A stretch of DNA of 64,000 nucleotides from Balneola sp. (GCA_002694685.1 NZMW01000004.1:492632-556631); one strand, 5' to 3'. Counted from the first letter of the stretch, positions 35,040-45,073 are shown. The notes: a model not told the origin generated them from the letters alone. Numbers and translations: made by a program.

Positions 35040-37055
35040 TTATTCAATCATCTTTTTAGGCAATTTGACAATAAACTCGGTTCCTTCACCTTCTTTGGTG
35101 TTTACTTTGATAGTGCCTTGATGGAGATCGATCATCTCCTTACATAAAAGCATTCCAAGTCCTGTTCCTTTTTCCTGATTGGTACCCTTTCTTTTTGGCC
35201 GGGATGAGGGGTCAAATAAACGAGCTCTTACCTTTTCAGGCATTCCAATTCCATAATCTTTAATAGAGATGACCGTATCAGTTTCTGTTTCAGAAATGGT
35301 AATATCGATCTCACTTTCAGGTTCAGAAAACTTCAAAGCATTTGAAATTAAATTCCGGAAAATGGTAGAAACCATTGAGGAATCAGCATTTATTTCTGCA
35401 GACGTCCTGTAATCTGTGTTTATAGTTATTTGTTTACTTTCTGCAGTAGATTTGAACAATGAGAGGACTTTATTGATCTCAGAGGTTAGTTCAAATTTCG
35501 AGTAATTTGGTTCAAGCGTATCTCTTTTCAGGCGTGTCCAACCTAGTAGATTCTCAAAAAGCTGATGCGCTTGACGAGATGATTGTTGAACCATTTCTAG
35601 CTTGTGAGTAAAATCATCATCCAGTTCGGAATAATCTTCTGCCTCATACATAAGCAGCTCGAGCATGCCGGTAATTCCAAAAAAGGCTCCTTTCAAATCA
35701 TGCCCGATAATTGAGTAGAGTTTGTCCTGAGTTTCAGTCAGGTTTTGGAGCTCTTTATTCTGAAGATTAATTTTTTGCTGATATTCTTTTTGTTTCGTTA
35801 TATCCTGAAAAGTCCCATGGAGTTTGTAAGCTTTACCTTCCGCAAATAATGCTTTTCCAATAGCACGCACCCATTTTTTTGTTCCTTTAGCACTTGTGAA
35901 GGGTAACACTAAATCGTAGGGCTCTCCGGTTTCAAGGGTTACTTTAAGGGATTCCTGAAGGGTTTCTTGTGCTTCTTTTGGAAAGTAACTAAGACCTTCA
36001 TCTAAGAAAACTTCTGATCCAATTTCTTTCTCATGGATACGGTAAACTTCATCGGTCCAAAATAATTTCCCGGATTCCAGATTAATTTCCCATCCTCCTA
36101 CATTTGCCATTTTCTGTGCTTGAGCAAATAATATCTCAAGATTCTTTTGTTTTGATATGTCTCTGGAAGTAGTTTGGAGGCTGACTACTTCACCCTCTTC
36201 ATCTGTAATAATTTCAGTTGCGGTATCAAACCAGACATAAGAGCCATCTTTTTTTCGAATTCGATAATGGAAATTTCTGGATGGATCTTTTTCGAGTGCC
36301 TTTTGGTGAGATTCTGATTTGATTCTTTCTTGGTCTTTTGGGTGAAAGAATTCATAAGGGTTTTTACCTACAAGCTCTTTAGGTGTATATCCCAGAAGGT
36401 TTTCGACAGAGGGGGAGACAAATTTATAAGTGCCGTCTGGATCATGTAAACAGATCATATCGGCGGAATTCTTTGAGATCAGCCTGTAAAGCTCTTTTTG
36501 GTCCTGAAGTTGCTTTTCTACTTGTTTACGTTTTATGATACCACTAATCCATTGCGAAAGCAGTTTGATTAAATTTCTGTCTGCCGCAATAAAACCATCT
36601 TTTTTGGGCTTAGAACTCGAAAAGTTAAGCGTGCCATAAATGTCATCGTCAACAATAATGGGAATACCGATGTAAGATTCTAGCTCAAAGAATTCGTAAC
36701 AAGGATGGCGACTCCACGGGCTTTCTTTCATGTAATCAATGGCGATTGCCCGGTTGCTTTCTAACGTGATGGCACAGAAAGTATGGCCTAGTTTAAATTT
36801 TTGGCCATTTTCCAACCCATTATGTTTAGCATAATGATGCTGTATTATATACGTCTGATCAACAACTTTACTGATAATCCCTATTTCCATTCCCAAAAGT
36901 TGGGTAGAAAGTTTAAGAGCATTATCGAGCTGGATATCCAAATTAGTATCTGTCTGAGATACAATTTGATACAGTAAACGCTGTCTTATTTCTGCCTCTT
37001 CAATATTCTCAATTTTGAAGAGGTCGTTTTGCCCTTCCATCATATATAATACCAT
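35040..37055 (-). CDS. GAF/PAS sensor histidine kinase
   Basis: A 671-residue soluble signalling kinase, no membrane segments. Domains in order: GAF (about residues 40-175), PAS with PAC (about 185-305), second PAS/PAC (about 310-425), HisKA with phospho-acceptor His452 in IIGHDLKG, and HATPase_c (about 545-671) with the N-box NLISNALKFS, DYGIGMP and GTGLGMLLCKEM. All catalytic boxes are intact. No response regulator is adjacent, so it is an orphan. The start may be ATG 37055 or 37040-37043 (MMEGQND); the signal sensed is unknown. Confidence 0.93.
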   Translation of the reverse strand: MVLYMMEGQNDLFKIENIEEAEIRQRLLYQIVSQTDTNLDIQLDNALKLSTQLLGMEIGIISKVVDQTYIIQHHYAKHNGLENGQKFKLGHTFCAITLESNRAIAIDYMKESPWSRHPCYEFFELESYIGIPIIVDDDIYGTLNFSSSKPKKDGFIAADRNLIKLLSQWISGIIKRKQVEKQLQDQKELYRLISKNSADMICLHDPDGTYKFVSPSVENLLGYTPKELVGKNPYEFFHPKDQERIKSESHQKALEKDPSRNFHYRIRKKDGSYVWFDTATEIITDEEGEVVSLQTTSRDISKQKNLEILFAQAQKMANVGGWEINLESGKLFWTDEVYRIHEKEIGSEVFLDEGLSYFPKEAQETLQESLKVTLETGEPYDLVLPFTSAKGTKKWVRAIGKALFAEGKAYKLHGTFQDITKQKEYQQKINLQNKELQNLTETQDKLYSIIGHDLKGAFFGITGMLELLMYEAEDYSELDDDFTHKLEMVQQSSRQAHQLFENLLGWTRLKRDTLEPNYSKFELTSEINKVLSLFKSTAESKQITINTDYRTSAEINADSSMVSTIFRNLISNALKFSEPESEIDITISETETDTVISIKDYGIGMPEKVRARLFDPSSRPKRKGTNQEKGTGLGMLLCKEMIDLHQGTIKVNTKEGEGTEFIVKLPKKMIE

Positions 37056-37154
37056 TGATTCCTAGACTAAATTTAAACAAAAACCTTTCGATAGACCACT
37101 TAGGTTTTCCTTATCGGCACTAGTCCAATGATCATTAAGTTCAAAACAAAAAAA

Positions 37155-37184
37155 AGCCACAAATCATATTTCAGATTTGTGGCT
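37155..37184 (-). terminator. Terminator downstream of the UPF0173 hydrolase gene
   Basis: A perfect 11-bp stem AGCCACAAATC (37155-37165) / GATTTGTGGCT (37174-37184) with an 8-nt loop. On the minus strand the stem is followed by a T-run (the plus strand has AAAACAAAAAAAA before it), so it ends the gene at 37205-37909 and insulates it from the kinase gene. Confidence 0.88.
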
Positions 37185-37204
37185 AGGGAGGGAAATCAAA
37201 AAAG

Positions 37205-37909
37205 TTATCCCAGGAAATTAGATCCTAATTCCGGTATTAATACTTCTGTATCGGTAAGATCTTCCAGAATAGCTTTAAATTCTTCAGGATCTCCAACCAA
37301 TGGTGGCCATGTTCCATAGTGTATTGGCACTGCTATTTTTGCACCGATCATTTCCACGGCATAAGCAGCTTCTTCATGTCCCATGGTGAAGTGGTCTCCA
37401 ATTGGGGCTAATACTACATGAGGGCGATAGAGTTCGCCATAAATTTCAAGGTCAGCAAAAATATTGGTATCACCCATATGGTAAACGCATATGTCATCTT
37501 CAAATGAGAGTATAAGACCTCCGGGATCACCAGCGTATTTGCCTTTGAACGAAGAGCTGTGGTTGGCTGAAACAAGGGTCACAGAAAAGTCATCAAAATG
37601 AACGGTTCCGCCTTTGTTAAATCCAACAGCTTGGTCTTCAGATAATCCTTCTTCCTGCAGAAGTCCAACCAATTCTAGGTTAGCAACGACCTTACAGCCT
37701 GTGTTCTTAGCGATTTCAACGGTATCCCCAACATGATCTTCATGGCCGTGAGTTAATAATACATAATCAGCTTCTTTGACTTCTTTAAATTCATCTGGCG
37801 TAGTCGGGTTGTCTTTGAGAAAGGGATCGATATAAATAATCTTTCCACTTTGACTTTCCAGTTTAAAAGCTGAGTGTCCCAGCCAATGTGCTTTAACTTG
37901 TGTATCCAT
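37205..37909 (-). CDS. UPF0173 metal-dependent hydrolase (MBL fold)
   Basis: A 234-residue metallo-beta-lactamase-fold enzyme. The first metal motif is THGHEDHVGD (His54, His56, Asp58, His59); other metal ligands are the Asp in HMGDTNIF (about residue 147) and His in PIHYGTWPP (about residue 208). This pattern, with the GHEEAAYAVEMIGAKIAVPIHYGTWP segment, is that of the UPF0173 family, whose natural substrate is not known. Single gene with its own terminator. Confidence 0.93.
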   Translation of the reverse strand: MDTQVKAHWLGHSAFKLESQSGKIIYIDPFLKDNPTTPDEFKEVKEADYVLLTHGHEDHVGDTVEIAKNTGCKVVANLELVGLLQEEGLSEDQAVGFNKGGTVHFDDFSVTLVSANHSSSFKGKYAGDPGGLILSFEDDICVYHMGDTNIFADLEIYGELYRPHVVLAPIGDHFTMGHEEAAYAVEMIGAKIAVPIHYGTWPPLVGDPEEFKAILEDLTDTEVLIPELGSNFLG

Positions 37910-38089
37910 AATCTCTTTAATTTGTTGGTTTAGTTAAGTCTCTTTCAATATCTACTTATGTAAATGGAAACGAAAGGAAAATGATTCGTTGTTTTTTTAA
38001 AAATCGTTGAGCATAAAACTTCTAACTCAATAGTTATATAAAGAAACTAAAATCATGATATATTTAAAGGGTAATTAATAAAAGGTTAA

Positions 38090-38482
38090 ATGAGCATCTT
38101 TAAGACTTTAGGTAATATGTTTAGCACCAAGATGGAAGTTGAAGAAAACTTTGGCTGGCATAACATTTCTACCCCGGAAGAGGTGACTGATGTTTTGGCT
38201 GCATCTAACGAAAAGCCACAGGTAATCTACAAGCATAGCCCAACGTGTGCAATCAGTTACCTGGCTCTTAAAAACCTTGAAGGCATTTCGGATGACTACA
38301 GAAAAAAGGCAGAGTACCACATAATTGATGTGGTCGGGCAACGTTCTCTCTCAAATCACATTTCTGAAAAATTGGCGATTCGTCATGAGTCTCCACAAAT
38401 GTTTGTTATAAAAGAAGGAGAAGTTATCTGGAATGGTTCTCATCATCAGGTTAAATCGAACGTGATTTCTGAGTTGCTCTAA
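38090..38482 (+). CDS. ytxJ: Bacillithiol-system bacilliredoxin YtxJ-like
   Basis: A 130-residue thioredoxin-fold protein of the YtxJ family (single active-site Cys), which reduces bacillithiol mixed disulfides on proteins in bacteria that make bacillithiol. The active site is HSPTCAIS with Cys53; the more usual form has Pro after the Cys, so here Pro is replaced by Ala. The residues around FVIKEGEVIWNGSHHQV form the typical thioredoxin C-terminal strand pair. It suggests the organism uses bacillithiol; the synthesis genes are not in this window. Next gene is 58 bp downstream. Confidence 0.85.
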   Translation: MSIFKTLGNMFSTKMEVEENFGWHNISTPEEVTDVLAASNEKPQVIYKHSPTCAISYLALKNLEGISDDYRKKAEYHIIDVVGQRSLSNHISEKLAIRHESPQMFVIKEGEVIWNGSHHQVKSNVISELL

Positions 38483-38539
38483 GGTTAGTCAGTTTAGGTT
38501 ATCGCTATTTAGGCGGTTTTTTAAGGAAGGACAAAAAAA

Positions 38540-38794
38540 ATGAAGAATACCATCACGTGGTTGTGTGGAATACTTATCGGAGGTCTGTCAGGTTATGGAA
38601 TTGGAGTGCTCCAAACTTCCAATCCTTACCTATGGCTGGCTGTGGGAATTATACTGGGTAGCAGCATAGCCGTGACATATAACATCCATCGGGAAGATGA
38701 CGATCTGTTTGATGATCTTGAGTCAGAAGATGCTACAGAACCAGAAGAGAATACAATAAACCGTGATTCTGCTAATCGGCAAACAACTTCTTGA
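38540..38794 (+). CDS. Small two-span membrane protein, unknown function
   Basis: An 84-residue protein with two hydrophobic segments (about residues 5-24 and 28-46) joined by a short loop, then an acidic tail (DDDLFDDLESED). An AAGGAAGGA ribosome site lies about 8-16 bp before the ATG, stronger than most in this window. The last 23 bp overlap the 3' end of mtnA on the other strand. No family recognised; it may be coexpressed with ytxJ 58 bp upstream. Confidence 0.6.
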   Translation: MKNTITWLCGILIGGLSGYGIGVLQTSNPYLWLAVGIILGSSIAVTYNIHREDDDLFDDLESEDATEPEENTINRDSANRQTTS

Positions 38795-39818
38795 TATTCT
38801 TTTCAAAATCCGGTTCTACAATTCCTTTTTCAGTAATAAACCCGGTGATATATCGGTGAGGAGTTACATCAAAAGCTGGATTATAAGCCGGAGTCTTTTT
38901 AGGTGTGATGGGGGTTTTAGCAACGTGCGTTACTTCCTCTTCATCCCGTTCTTCAATCTCAATCTCGTTACCGGTTTCTGTCTCTAAATCGAAGGTAGAG
39001 AGGGGGAGAGCAACGTAAAAAGGGATTTCATTCTCTTTCGCCAAAACAGCAAGTGGGTAGGTCCCGATTTTATTGGCTGTATCGCCATTTGCGGTTACAC
39101 GGTCAGCTCCAACAACAATCATGTCAACTTTGCCCTGCTTCATGAGCGAGCCTGCAGCGGAGTCGGTGATCATATGAAAAGGAACCTCAGCTTGTTTGAG
39201 CTCCCAGGTTGTTAGCCTTGCTCCCTGCAAAAGGGGACGTGTTTCATCAACCCAAACATGAATGTCTTTGTCATCAGCATCAGCATGTAGAATCACAGAC
39301 AATGCGGTTCCATATGCACCGGTTGCCAGTCCACCTGTATTGCAGTGGGTTAAGATATTCCAGCCTTTCTTTACAAGTTTTGCTCCATTTTCACCAATCT
39401 GTTTACAAACCCGCTTGTCTTCATCGTGTATGGTTTTAGCGGTCGCAAGAATGATGTCCTTAATTTCTTCAAGGTCTTTATCCTTATTGGCATAAACCGT
39501 CTGATTGATGCGTTCCAAAGCCCAGCTAAGATTTACGGCGGTAGGGCGTGATGACTTCAGGTATTCAATCCAGCGGTTCAGTTCTACATTAAAACTCGTG
39601 AAGTTCTTGGATTCCAGATCCTGTACTCCAAGATATAAACCATAAGCTCCTGCAATACCAATGGCCGGTGCTCCGCGGACTTTAAGCTTTTTGATGGCAT
39701 CCCAAACCTGTCCGATTGTGTTTACATCAGAATAAATTTCTCGCAGCGGGAGTTGAGTCTGATCTAAAATTACTAAGTGATCTTCTTGCCAGGATATCGA
39801 TTCGTAAGCTTGTTCCAT
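38772..39818 (-). CDS. mtnA: S-methyl-5-thioribose-1-phosphate isomerase
   Basis: Converts 5-methylthioribose-1-phosphate to 5-methylthioribulose-1-phosphate in the methionine salvage pathway. The 348-residue protein has RGAPAIGIAGAYG (about residues 48-60), the catalytic Cys159 in THCNTGGLATG and catalytic Asp239 in VVGADRVTANGDTANK, all as in characterised MtnA. No other methionine-salvage gene is adjacent in the window. Its 3' end overlaps the small membrane protein gene on the opposite strand by 23 bp. Confidence 0.97.
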   Translation of the reverse strand: MEQAYESISWQEDHLVILDQTQLPLREIYSDVNTIGQVWDAIKKLKVRGAPAIGIAGAYGLYLGVQDLESKNFTSFNVELNRWIEYLKSSRPTAVNLSWALERINQTVYANKDKDLEEIKDIILATAKTIHDEDKRVCKQIGENGAKLVKKGWNILTHCNTGGLATGAYGTALSVILHADADDKDIHVWVDETRPLLQGARLTTWELKQAEVPFHMITDSAAGSLMKQGKVDMIVVGADRVTANGDTANKIGTYPLAVLAKENEIPFYVALPLSTFDLETETGNEIEIEERDEEEVTHVAKTPITPKKTPAYNPAFDVTPHRYITGFITEKGIVEPDFEKNIKKLFAD

Positions 39819-39895
39819 AAGTATTGAACGCGAATTTAAGGGGATTTGTACGTTTACAAAGAGTAAAGATGTTATCGGTTGGACTCAAGAATTAT

Positions 39896-41590
39896 TTAGT
39901 AACCGGAAGCATAGCCATCGCCACGAGGATCTACTCCGGCGCTTAAGTCTCCATTTTGTTCTATAAAGATATTATGGGCACGGCCGACTCCGGGAATTTC
40001 AAAAATGCGATGTCCTTTGGCTTCGAGTAAGGCTTTGGTATCAGGACTGAGTCCATACTGGCCAGGCATAAGTACATCCGGAAGCCACTGGTGATGAAAT
40101 CTTGTGGCGGCTGTTGCTTGTTGAGCTCTCATTCCAAATACAGCACGATTTAAAAAACTCTGTAAAGTTGCGGTTATAATTCTGGGTCCGCCCGCAGCAC
40201 CTAACACCATATCTACTTTTCCATCTTTGGTTACTATAGTGGGTGACATGCTGCTTAACATTCGTTTGCCGGGCTCTATTGCATTAGCTTCAGCGCCAAT
40301 GAGACCGTATGCGTTAGGCTCGCCGGGTTGAGCTGAGAAATCATCCATTTCATTATTAAGAAGGAATCCGGCTCCATTCACCGAAACATGACTTCCAAAA
40401 GATCCATTAAGGGTAGTGGTAACAGCCACTGCATTTCCATCGGAGTCAACAATAGAAAAATGAGTTGTTTCTGAAGATTCCATAGCCCCGGCAATTTCAC
40501 CATGGGCCAGAGAGGAAGATGGTGTGGCTTCTTCCATAGAGAAGCTTTCCATGCGGGTTGAATTGTATTCCTCACTTAATAATTCTTGCATGGGAATATC
40601 CACAAAATCAGGATCACCTAAATAGAAAGAACGATCAGCAAAAGCCCGGCGCATGGCTTCAGCAACAACATGAACATAATCAGCAGAATTATGTCCCAAA
40701 TCAGCTAAGGGGTACTCGTCTATCATTTCTAAGATTTGAGCGATAGCAACACTTCCGCTGCTTGGCGGAGGCATGATATGAAGCTCATAGTCTAGGTATT
40801 CAGCCACTACAGGATCGCGCCATTTACTATCATAATTACGAAGATCGCGATAGGTAATCATGCCCCTATATCTTTCCATCTCACTTACAATAGCGTCAGC
40901 TACGGGGCCCGAATAAAAACCTTCCCGGCCAAAGCGCGAAATGCGTTCCAGCGTTTCTGCCAAATCTTCCTGTACAAACAAATCGCCTTCTTCAAAGAGG
41001 GTTGTATCACCGGTGGTGAAATATTTGGCAGAAGCCTGATATTTATTGAAGGTATCTCTGTGGTTGTTTAAGTCCTCAGCTTGTGAATATGAGAGTATAT
41101 ATCCTTCTCTGGCTAACTTTATGGCAGGTTGAATGACTACATCTAGTGGCAAGCGCCCATATCGTTCTAACGCTTTAATCATACCGTCAACAGTTCCTGG
41201 AACACCTACGGCTAAAATGCCTTCCCAGCTTAAATCTGACTTGAATTCTCCATTACGGATATACATGTTTCTTGAAGCACTTTGAGGTGCTTTTTCTCTG
41301 AAATCCAAAGCCGCGGTTTCTCCGTTAGCCAAACGGACCATCATAAATCCACCGCCACCAATATTACCGGCTCGGGGTAAAGTAACAGCTAAAGCAAACT
41401 GGACAGCGACGGCAGCATCAACAGCATTTCCGCCACTTTGAAGAATCTCTTTTCCAATTTCGGAAGCATGTTTATCTGCAGACACCACCATTCCATTGGA
41501 ATAGCTTTTTGAATTGAATACCTGTGCGGGTAAGGATTGAGATGCGAATACAAAAGTAATAAGCAGGAAAAGTAAACGAGTGCTGGTCAT
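39896..41590 (-). CDS. ggt: Gamma-glutamyltransferase (periplasmic)
   Basis: Cleaves gamma-glutamyl bonds of glutathione-like peptides and transfers the group to water or amino acids. The 564-residue precursor has an N-terminal signal peptide (about residues 1-22, ending LPAQ), and the autoprocessing N-terminal Thr in SSETTHFSIVDSDGN (about residue 370), with TTTLNGSFGS following. The mature enzyme would consist of a large chain and a small chain from that Thr. SMSPTI and GAAGGPRI motifs of the small subunit are present. Single gene; 87-bp gap to xerD. Confidence 0.96.
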   Translation of the reverse strand: MTSTRLLFLLITFVFASQSLPAQVFNSKSYSNGMVVSADKHASEIGKEILQSGGNAVDAAVAVQFALAVTLPRAGNIGGGGFMMVRLANGETAALDFREKAPQSASRNMYIRNGEFKSDLSWEGILAVGVPGTVDGMIKALERYGRLPLDVVIQPAIKLAREGYILSYSQAEDLNNHRDTFNKYQASAKYFTTGDTTLFEEGDLFVQEDLAETLERISRFGREGFYSGPVADAIVSEMERYRGMITYRDLRNYDSKWRDPVVAEYLDYELHIMPPPSSGSVAIAQILEMIDEYPLADLGHNSADYVHVVAEAMRRAFADRSFYLGDPDFVDIPMQELLSEEYNSTRMESFSMEEATPSSSLAHGEIAGAMESSETTHFSIVDSDGNAVAVTTTLNGSFGSHVSVNGAGFLLNNEMDDFSAQPGEPNAYGLIGAEANAIEPGKRMLSSMSPTIVTKDGKVDMVLGAAGGPRIITATLQSFLNRAVFGMRAQQATAATRFHHQWLPDVLMPGQYGLSPDTKALLEAKGHRIFEIPGVGRAHNIFIEQNGDLSAGVDPRGDGYASGY

Positions 41591-41677
41591 GTATCAGATC
41601 TTATTATTGAATTTCTATTAAAATAAGAGAACTAAAGTGTAAAGCTGAACGAAAAGAATGTAAATTTATTAAGAACT

Positions 41678-42589
41678 TTATGCTCTGGGGTGAAATTCCT
41701 TATGCACCTGGTGCAGAAACGAACGATCTACATGGGTATAAATTTCGGTAGTCAGGATGGAAGAGTGCCCCAACATTTCCTGAACGGCTCGTAAATCAGC
41801 ACCGCCTTCCAGCAGATGGGTAGCAAAAGAATGGCGGAAGATATGAGGGTAAACATTCTTTTCTATTTCCGCTTTCTCGGATGCCTTTTGGACGATATTC
41901 CAAATACTCATCCTCGATAAAGCACTGCCTCTCATGCTTAAAAACACTTTATTCTTCGCTTTGTGTGCTTTTTCGGGATTAAAAAACTTCGGGCGAACGC
42001 GCTCGGTGTAATGTGAAATAGCATCTTGGGCAATTTCACCTACAGGGACCAATCGCTCTTTATTTCCTTTCCCAATCACTCTGATAAATCCAATTTCAAA
42101 AATGAGGCGATCTTGTTCGAGTCCCGTAAGCTCGCTCACACGCATTCCGGTTCCATATAACGTCTCCAAAATAGCTTTATCCCGAATTCCGGCGTTCGTA
42201 GTTAAATCCGGGGTGTCGAGGATCGCTTCAATTTCATCACGATCTAAAACTTCAGGAAGCTTGGATGCCTTTTTGGGGAGCTCTACAAGTTCGGCTGGAT
42301 TAGCTTTTGTAATTCCTTCAACCACAGCGAATTCGTGAAAACCACGGATACTCGAAATGTTCCGGGCTAAGGAGCTGGCTGACAGGAGTTCTTCATCCAC
42401 TAAAAAATTTAAAAAATCCTCAATATGGCTGAGTGTAACTCCGGATAAGTCTCCAATTTTGGTTTCAGTGGTGAGATACCGGAAGTAGCGTTCTAAATCG
42501 TTTTTGTAGGAAACTACAGAGTTCTGGGTCAGTCCTTTTTCAAGCTTAACAAACTGCAGGTACAAATCCAGTTCTTGCTTAAAAGCCAC
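41678..42589 (-). CDS. xerD: Tyrosine recombinase XerD/XerC
   Basis: Site-specific recombinase that resolves chromosome dimers at dif. The 303-residue protein has the complete catalytic set: Arg150 (TGMRVSEL), Lys174 (GKGNKERLVP), His249 and Arg252 (HIFRHSF), His275 (LGHSS) and nucleophile Tyr284 (EIYTHV); the SAM-like DNA-binding domain covers about residues 1-100. The start is 2 bp after the stop of the 7TM-HD gene upstream, so both are one operon. XerC versus XerD cannot be decided from sequence alone. Confidence 0.93.
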   Translation of the reverse strand: MAFKQELDLYLQFVKLEKGLTQNSVVSYKNDLERYFRYLTTETKIGDLSGVTLSHIEDFLNFLVDEELLSASSLARNISSIRGFHEFAVVEGITKANPAELVELPKKASKLPEVLDRDEIEAILDTPDLTTNAGIRDKAILETLYGTGMRVSELTGLEQDRLIFEIGFIRVIGKGNKERLVPVGEIAQDAISHYTERVRPKFFNPEKAHKAKNKVFLSMRGSALSRMSIWNIVQKASEKAEIEKNVYPHIFRHSFATHLLEGGADLRAVQEMLGHSSILTTEIYTHVDRSFLHQVHKEFHPRA

Positions 42590-42591
42590 AA

Positions 42592-45000
42592 TTACTCGTT
42601 TGTTTCTTCTTCCTGATGTTGCTCGGAGCCATTTTCAGAAGCGTTTGCTCGTTGAGCCTCAGCTGCTTTTTCTTTGGCCCGCTCATCTTTTTCACGCTCT
42701 TTGTCTTCAGGATACTCAACCCGGCTATGATACACACCAACCAAAATATTGAGGAAAGTTTCTTTAATAATCTGTAGGTGGCGAAATGTAAGTGGGCAGT
42801 GGCTAAGCTGACCTTCAGCAACACGATCGTCTACCATGCGGTTGACTAAGTTTTCGAGCTTACTGTAGGTCGGATTTTTCATAGCCCTAGAAGCTGCTTC
42901 AATTCCATCAGCTAAAAGCAAGATACCCGTCTCTTTTGTAGAAGGAAGCGGACCTTCATAGCGAAACTGGTCTTCCTGAAGCATGCTTTTCATATCGTCA
43001 TCTTCTTTAGCTTTTTCAAAGAAGTAGCGGATAACAGAGGTGCCGTGATGGGTTCTCACAAAGTCGATAATAATCTCTGGAAGGTCTTCATCCTCAGCCA
43101 TTTTAACGCCCTCACTGACGTGCGCTTTAATGACCATTGCACTCATCTGGGGCTTCAGCTTGTCATGCTCATTCACCCCTTTAGTTTGATTTTCAACAAA
43201 ATATTCGGGCTTCACCATTTTGCCAATATCATGGTATAAAGCACCCACACGGCATAAAAGGGAGTTGGCTCCAATGGCTGAGGCAGCTGCTTCCGATAGG
43301 TTTGCTACCTGAAGACTGTGGTGGAAAGTACCCGGCGCTTTATTCATCAGTTCTTTGAGCACCGGCTGGTTGGTGTCGCCAAGTTCAATAAGCGTGAAGT
43401 CGGTTGTGACGCCAAAGAGCTTCTCAAAAAGAAGGATAATAGGGTAGGTGAACAGGATAAATACCGAACTGATTGCGATGTACATCAAATCAGAGGCAAA
43501 CATCTCCCAGCCACTGAGTGTAGCAACTTTGAAAGATCCCACCACCAACACATAAGTAACGAATACAATACCGGGAGTTGTAAAGAAGAACTGTGAGCGG
43601 TCTTTGATATCCCGAACCGAGAATACTCCCAAACTACAAGCGGCAAAAGTAGCCACTACAAACTCAAAGCTATTCCCATTTACTAATCCTAAAAGTGTTG
43701 CGAGTGTGATGGATGAAACAAGACCAACCCTCGAATCAAAAATAATGGTAAGGACAATGGGAGCTATGGCGATCGGAATAATGTAAGGATCAGCTATGTC
43801 AAGGTAATTGACGAGGCCTGAGCCAAACGAAACCAAACCCATGATCAGGAAAACGAGTAAGAAGAGTCCATTATCGGAAGTGATGTTTCTTCGATATAAA
43901 TAGATGTACATGAAGAACACAAAAGTCACCGCGATGATGATCACTATTTGCCCTGCAAAACGGACCCATTTCTCAATATTGGTAGCATTTTCTGAACGAG
44001 CCTCAGCAAGGCTTTTCAAAATATTGGCACGTTCGGGGGTAACAAGATCTCCGCGGCGTACAATAACCTGTCCCTGAGCAATAGCACCTTTACTCTCCGA
44101 AATAGTTGATAAAGCCTCTTCTAAACGAGCCTGAGTGTCCTCTTCATTATATTTATAATTTGGGATGATGACTTTATTGTAAAGCTCTATGGCTAGTTGA
44201 GTCAGGCTATCGGGAAAAGTTCTGTTAAGCCTGAACTGCATGTATTCATTTGCTTCCCGTAAGTCTCTGACCCGCGCCAAGTCCACAGACTGCTCTGTGC
44301 TTTCAACAGTATTCCTAATGGTGATTTTACCGGTATTAAGATTGCTCTTATTCCTGTTGATAATGCCCTGACTCATCAACTCATCAATTAACGACTCCAG
44401 CTCTTGTTTTACATTCACCCCTAAAAATTGATTTGGAGGAAGATTCAGTTGCTGAACACGGTCGTAACTATCAAGTAATACTTGCCAGGAGGGCTCGGTG
44501 AGTTGAACTTCAGTTTGGCTTAATTCCTGAGCAAACCTAGTGCTGTCATCATAGGCTCTTTCCTGTTCAGCTCTTTTTGAAGATTGCCAATCCGTATAAC
44601 TTTCGAGTACAGGTTGTATATCGCGATAGATAGAGTCAAGCCGGGCCTGTACGGTAATGGGAACATTTGTATCAACCCTGAAAATAGGGGCTGTTTTCTG
44701 CCGAATGTCCTCACGTTCATTTTCAAGCTCTTCAACCGTTTTGTTTAGAGCAAAAGTAAAAGGAGCCGTTAAATCAGGATTTCTCCAAGGCTGGCCTTCC
44801 GTATAGTTCAACCCGGAGTTAACTGGATTTCGGGGAAGTGAAAAGGCACTTAGTGCTATAAAAAAAATCAGGATGGCAATCCGGATGTACGGATTCCTTT
44901 TCAGTGAATACCTTTCCTGTTCCTTCTTTTTCTTGTCACCAATAAGAGGGGTAAGCTCTTTCCTCTTTTGGCCTAATCCGATTTTTTCGAGAAAGCTCAT
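42592..45000 (-). CDS. 7TM-HD phosphodiesterase (PgpH-type, c-di-AMP)
   Basis: An 802-residue membrane protein with one N-terminal membrane segment (about residues 33-50), a large periplasmic 7TMR-HDED sensor domain, seven membrane segments (about 335-530), and a cytoplasmic HD domain. The metal-binding HD set is complete: HSLQVAN, His590-Asp591 in YHDIGK, KAHVSEG and THHGTS. Characterised relatives (PgpH) hydrolyse cyclic di-AMP. The acidic/Glu-rich tail (about 770-802) is likely disordered. It starts 199 bp from the divergent rsmA gene and is followed by xerD 2 bp downstream. Confidence 0.9.
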   Translation of the reverse strand: MSFLEKIGLGQKRKELTPLIGDKKKKEQERYSLKRNPYIRIAILIFFIALSAFSLPRNPVNSGLNYTEGQPWRNPDLTAPFTFALNKTVEELENEREDIRQKTAPIFRVDTNVPITVQARLDSIYRDIQPVLESYTDWQSSKRAEQERAYDDSTRFAQELSQTEVQLTEPSWQVLLDSYDRVQQLNLPPNQFLGVNVKQELESLIDELMSQGIINRNKSNLNTGKITIRNTVESTEQSVDLARVRDLREANEYMQFRLNRTFPDSLTQLAIELYNKVIIPNYKYNEEDTQARLEEALSTISESKGAIAQGQVIVRRGDLVTPERANILKSLAEARSENATNIEKWVRFAGQIVIIIAVTFVFFMYIYLYRRNITSDNGLFLLVFLIMGLVSFGSGLVNYLDIADPYIIPIAIAPIVLTIIFDSRVGLVSSITLATLLGLVNGNSFEFVVATFAACSLGVFSVRDIKDRSQFFFTTPGIVFVTYVLVVGSFKVATLSGWEMFASDLMYIAISSVFILFTYPIILLFEKLFGVTTDFTLIELGDTNQPVLKELMNKAPGTFHHSLQVANLSEAAASAIGANSLLCRVGALYHDIGKMVKPEYFVENQTKGVNEHDKLKPQMSAMVIKAHVSEGVKMAEDEDLPEIIIDFVRTHHGTSVIRYFFEKAKEDDDMKSMLQEDQFRYEGPLPSTKETGILLLADGIEAASRAMKNPTYSKLENLVNRMVDDRVAEGQLSHCPLTFRHLQIIKETFLNILVGVYHSRVEYPEDKEREKDERAKEKAAEAQRANASENGSEQHQEEETNE

Positions 45001-45073
45001 CTAAATAAGTGTATGCAAAAATGAATGCTTTAAGATTACCAAGCTGAACTTAAGGTACAAATCTATTTAATAG

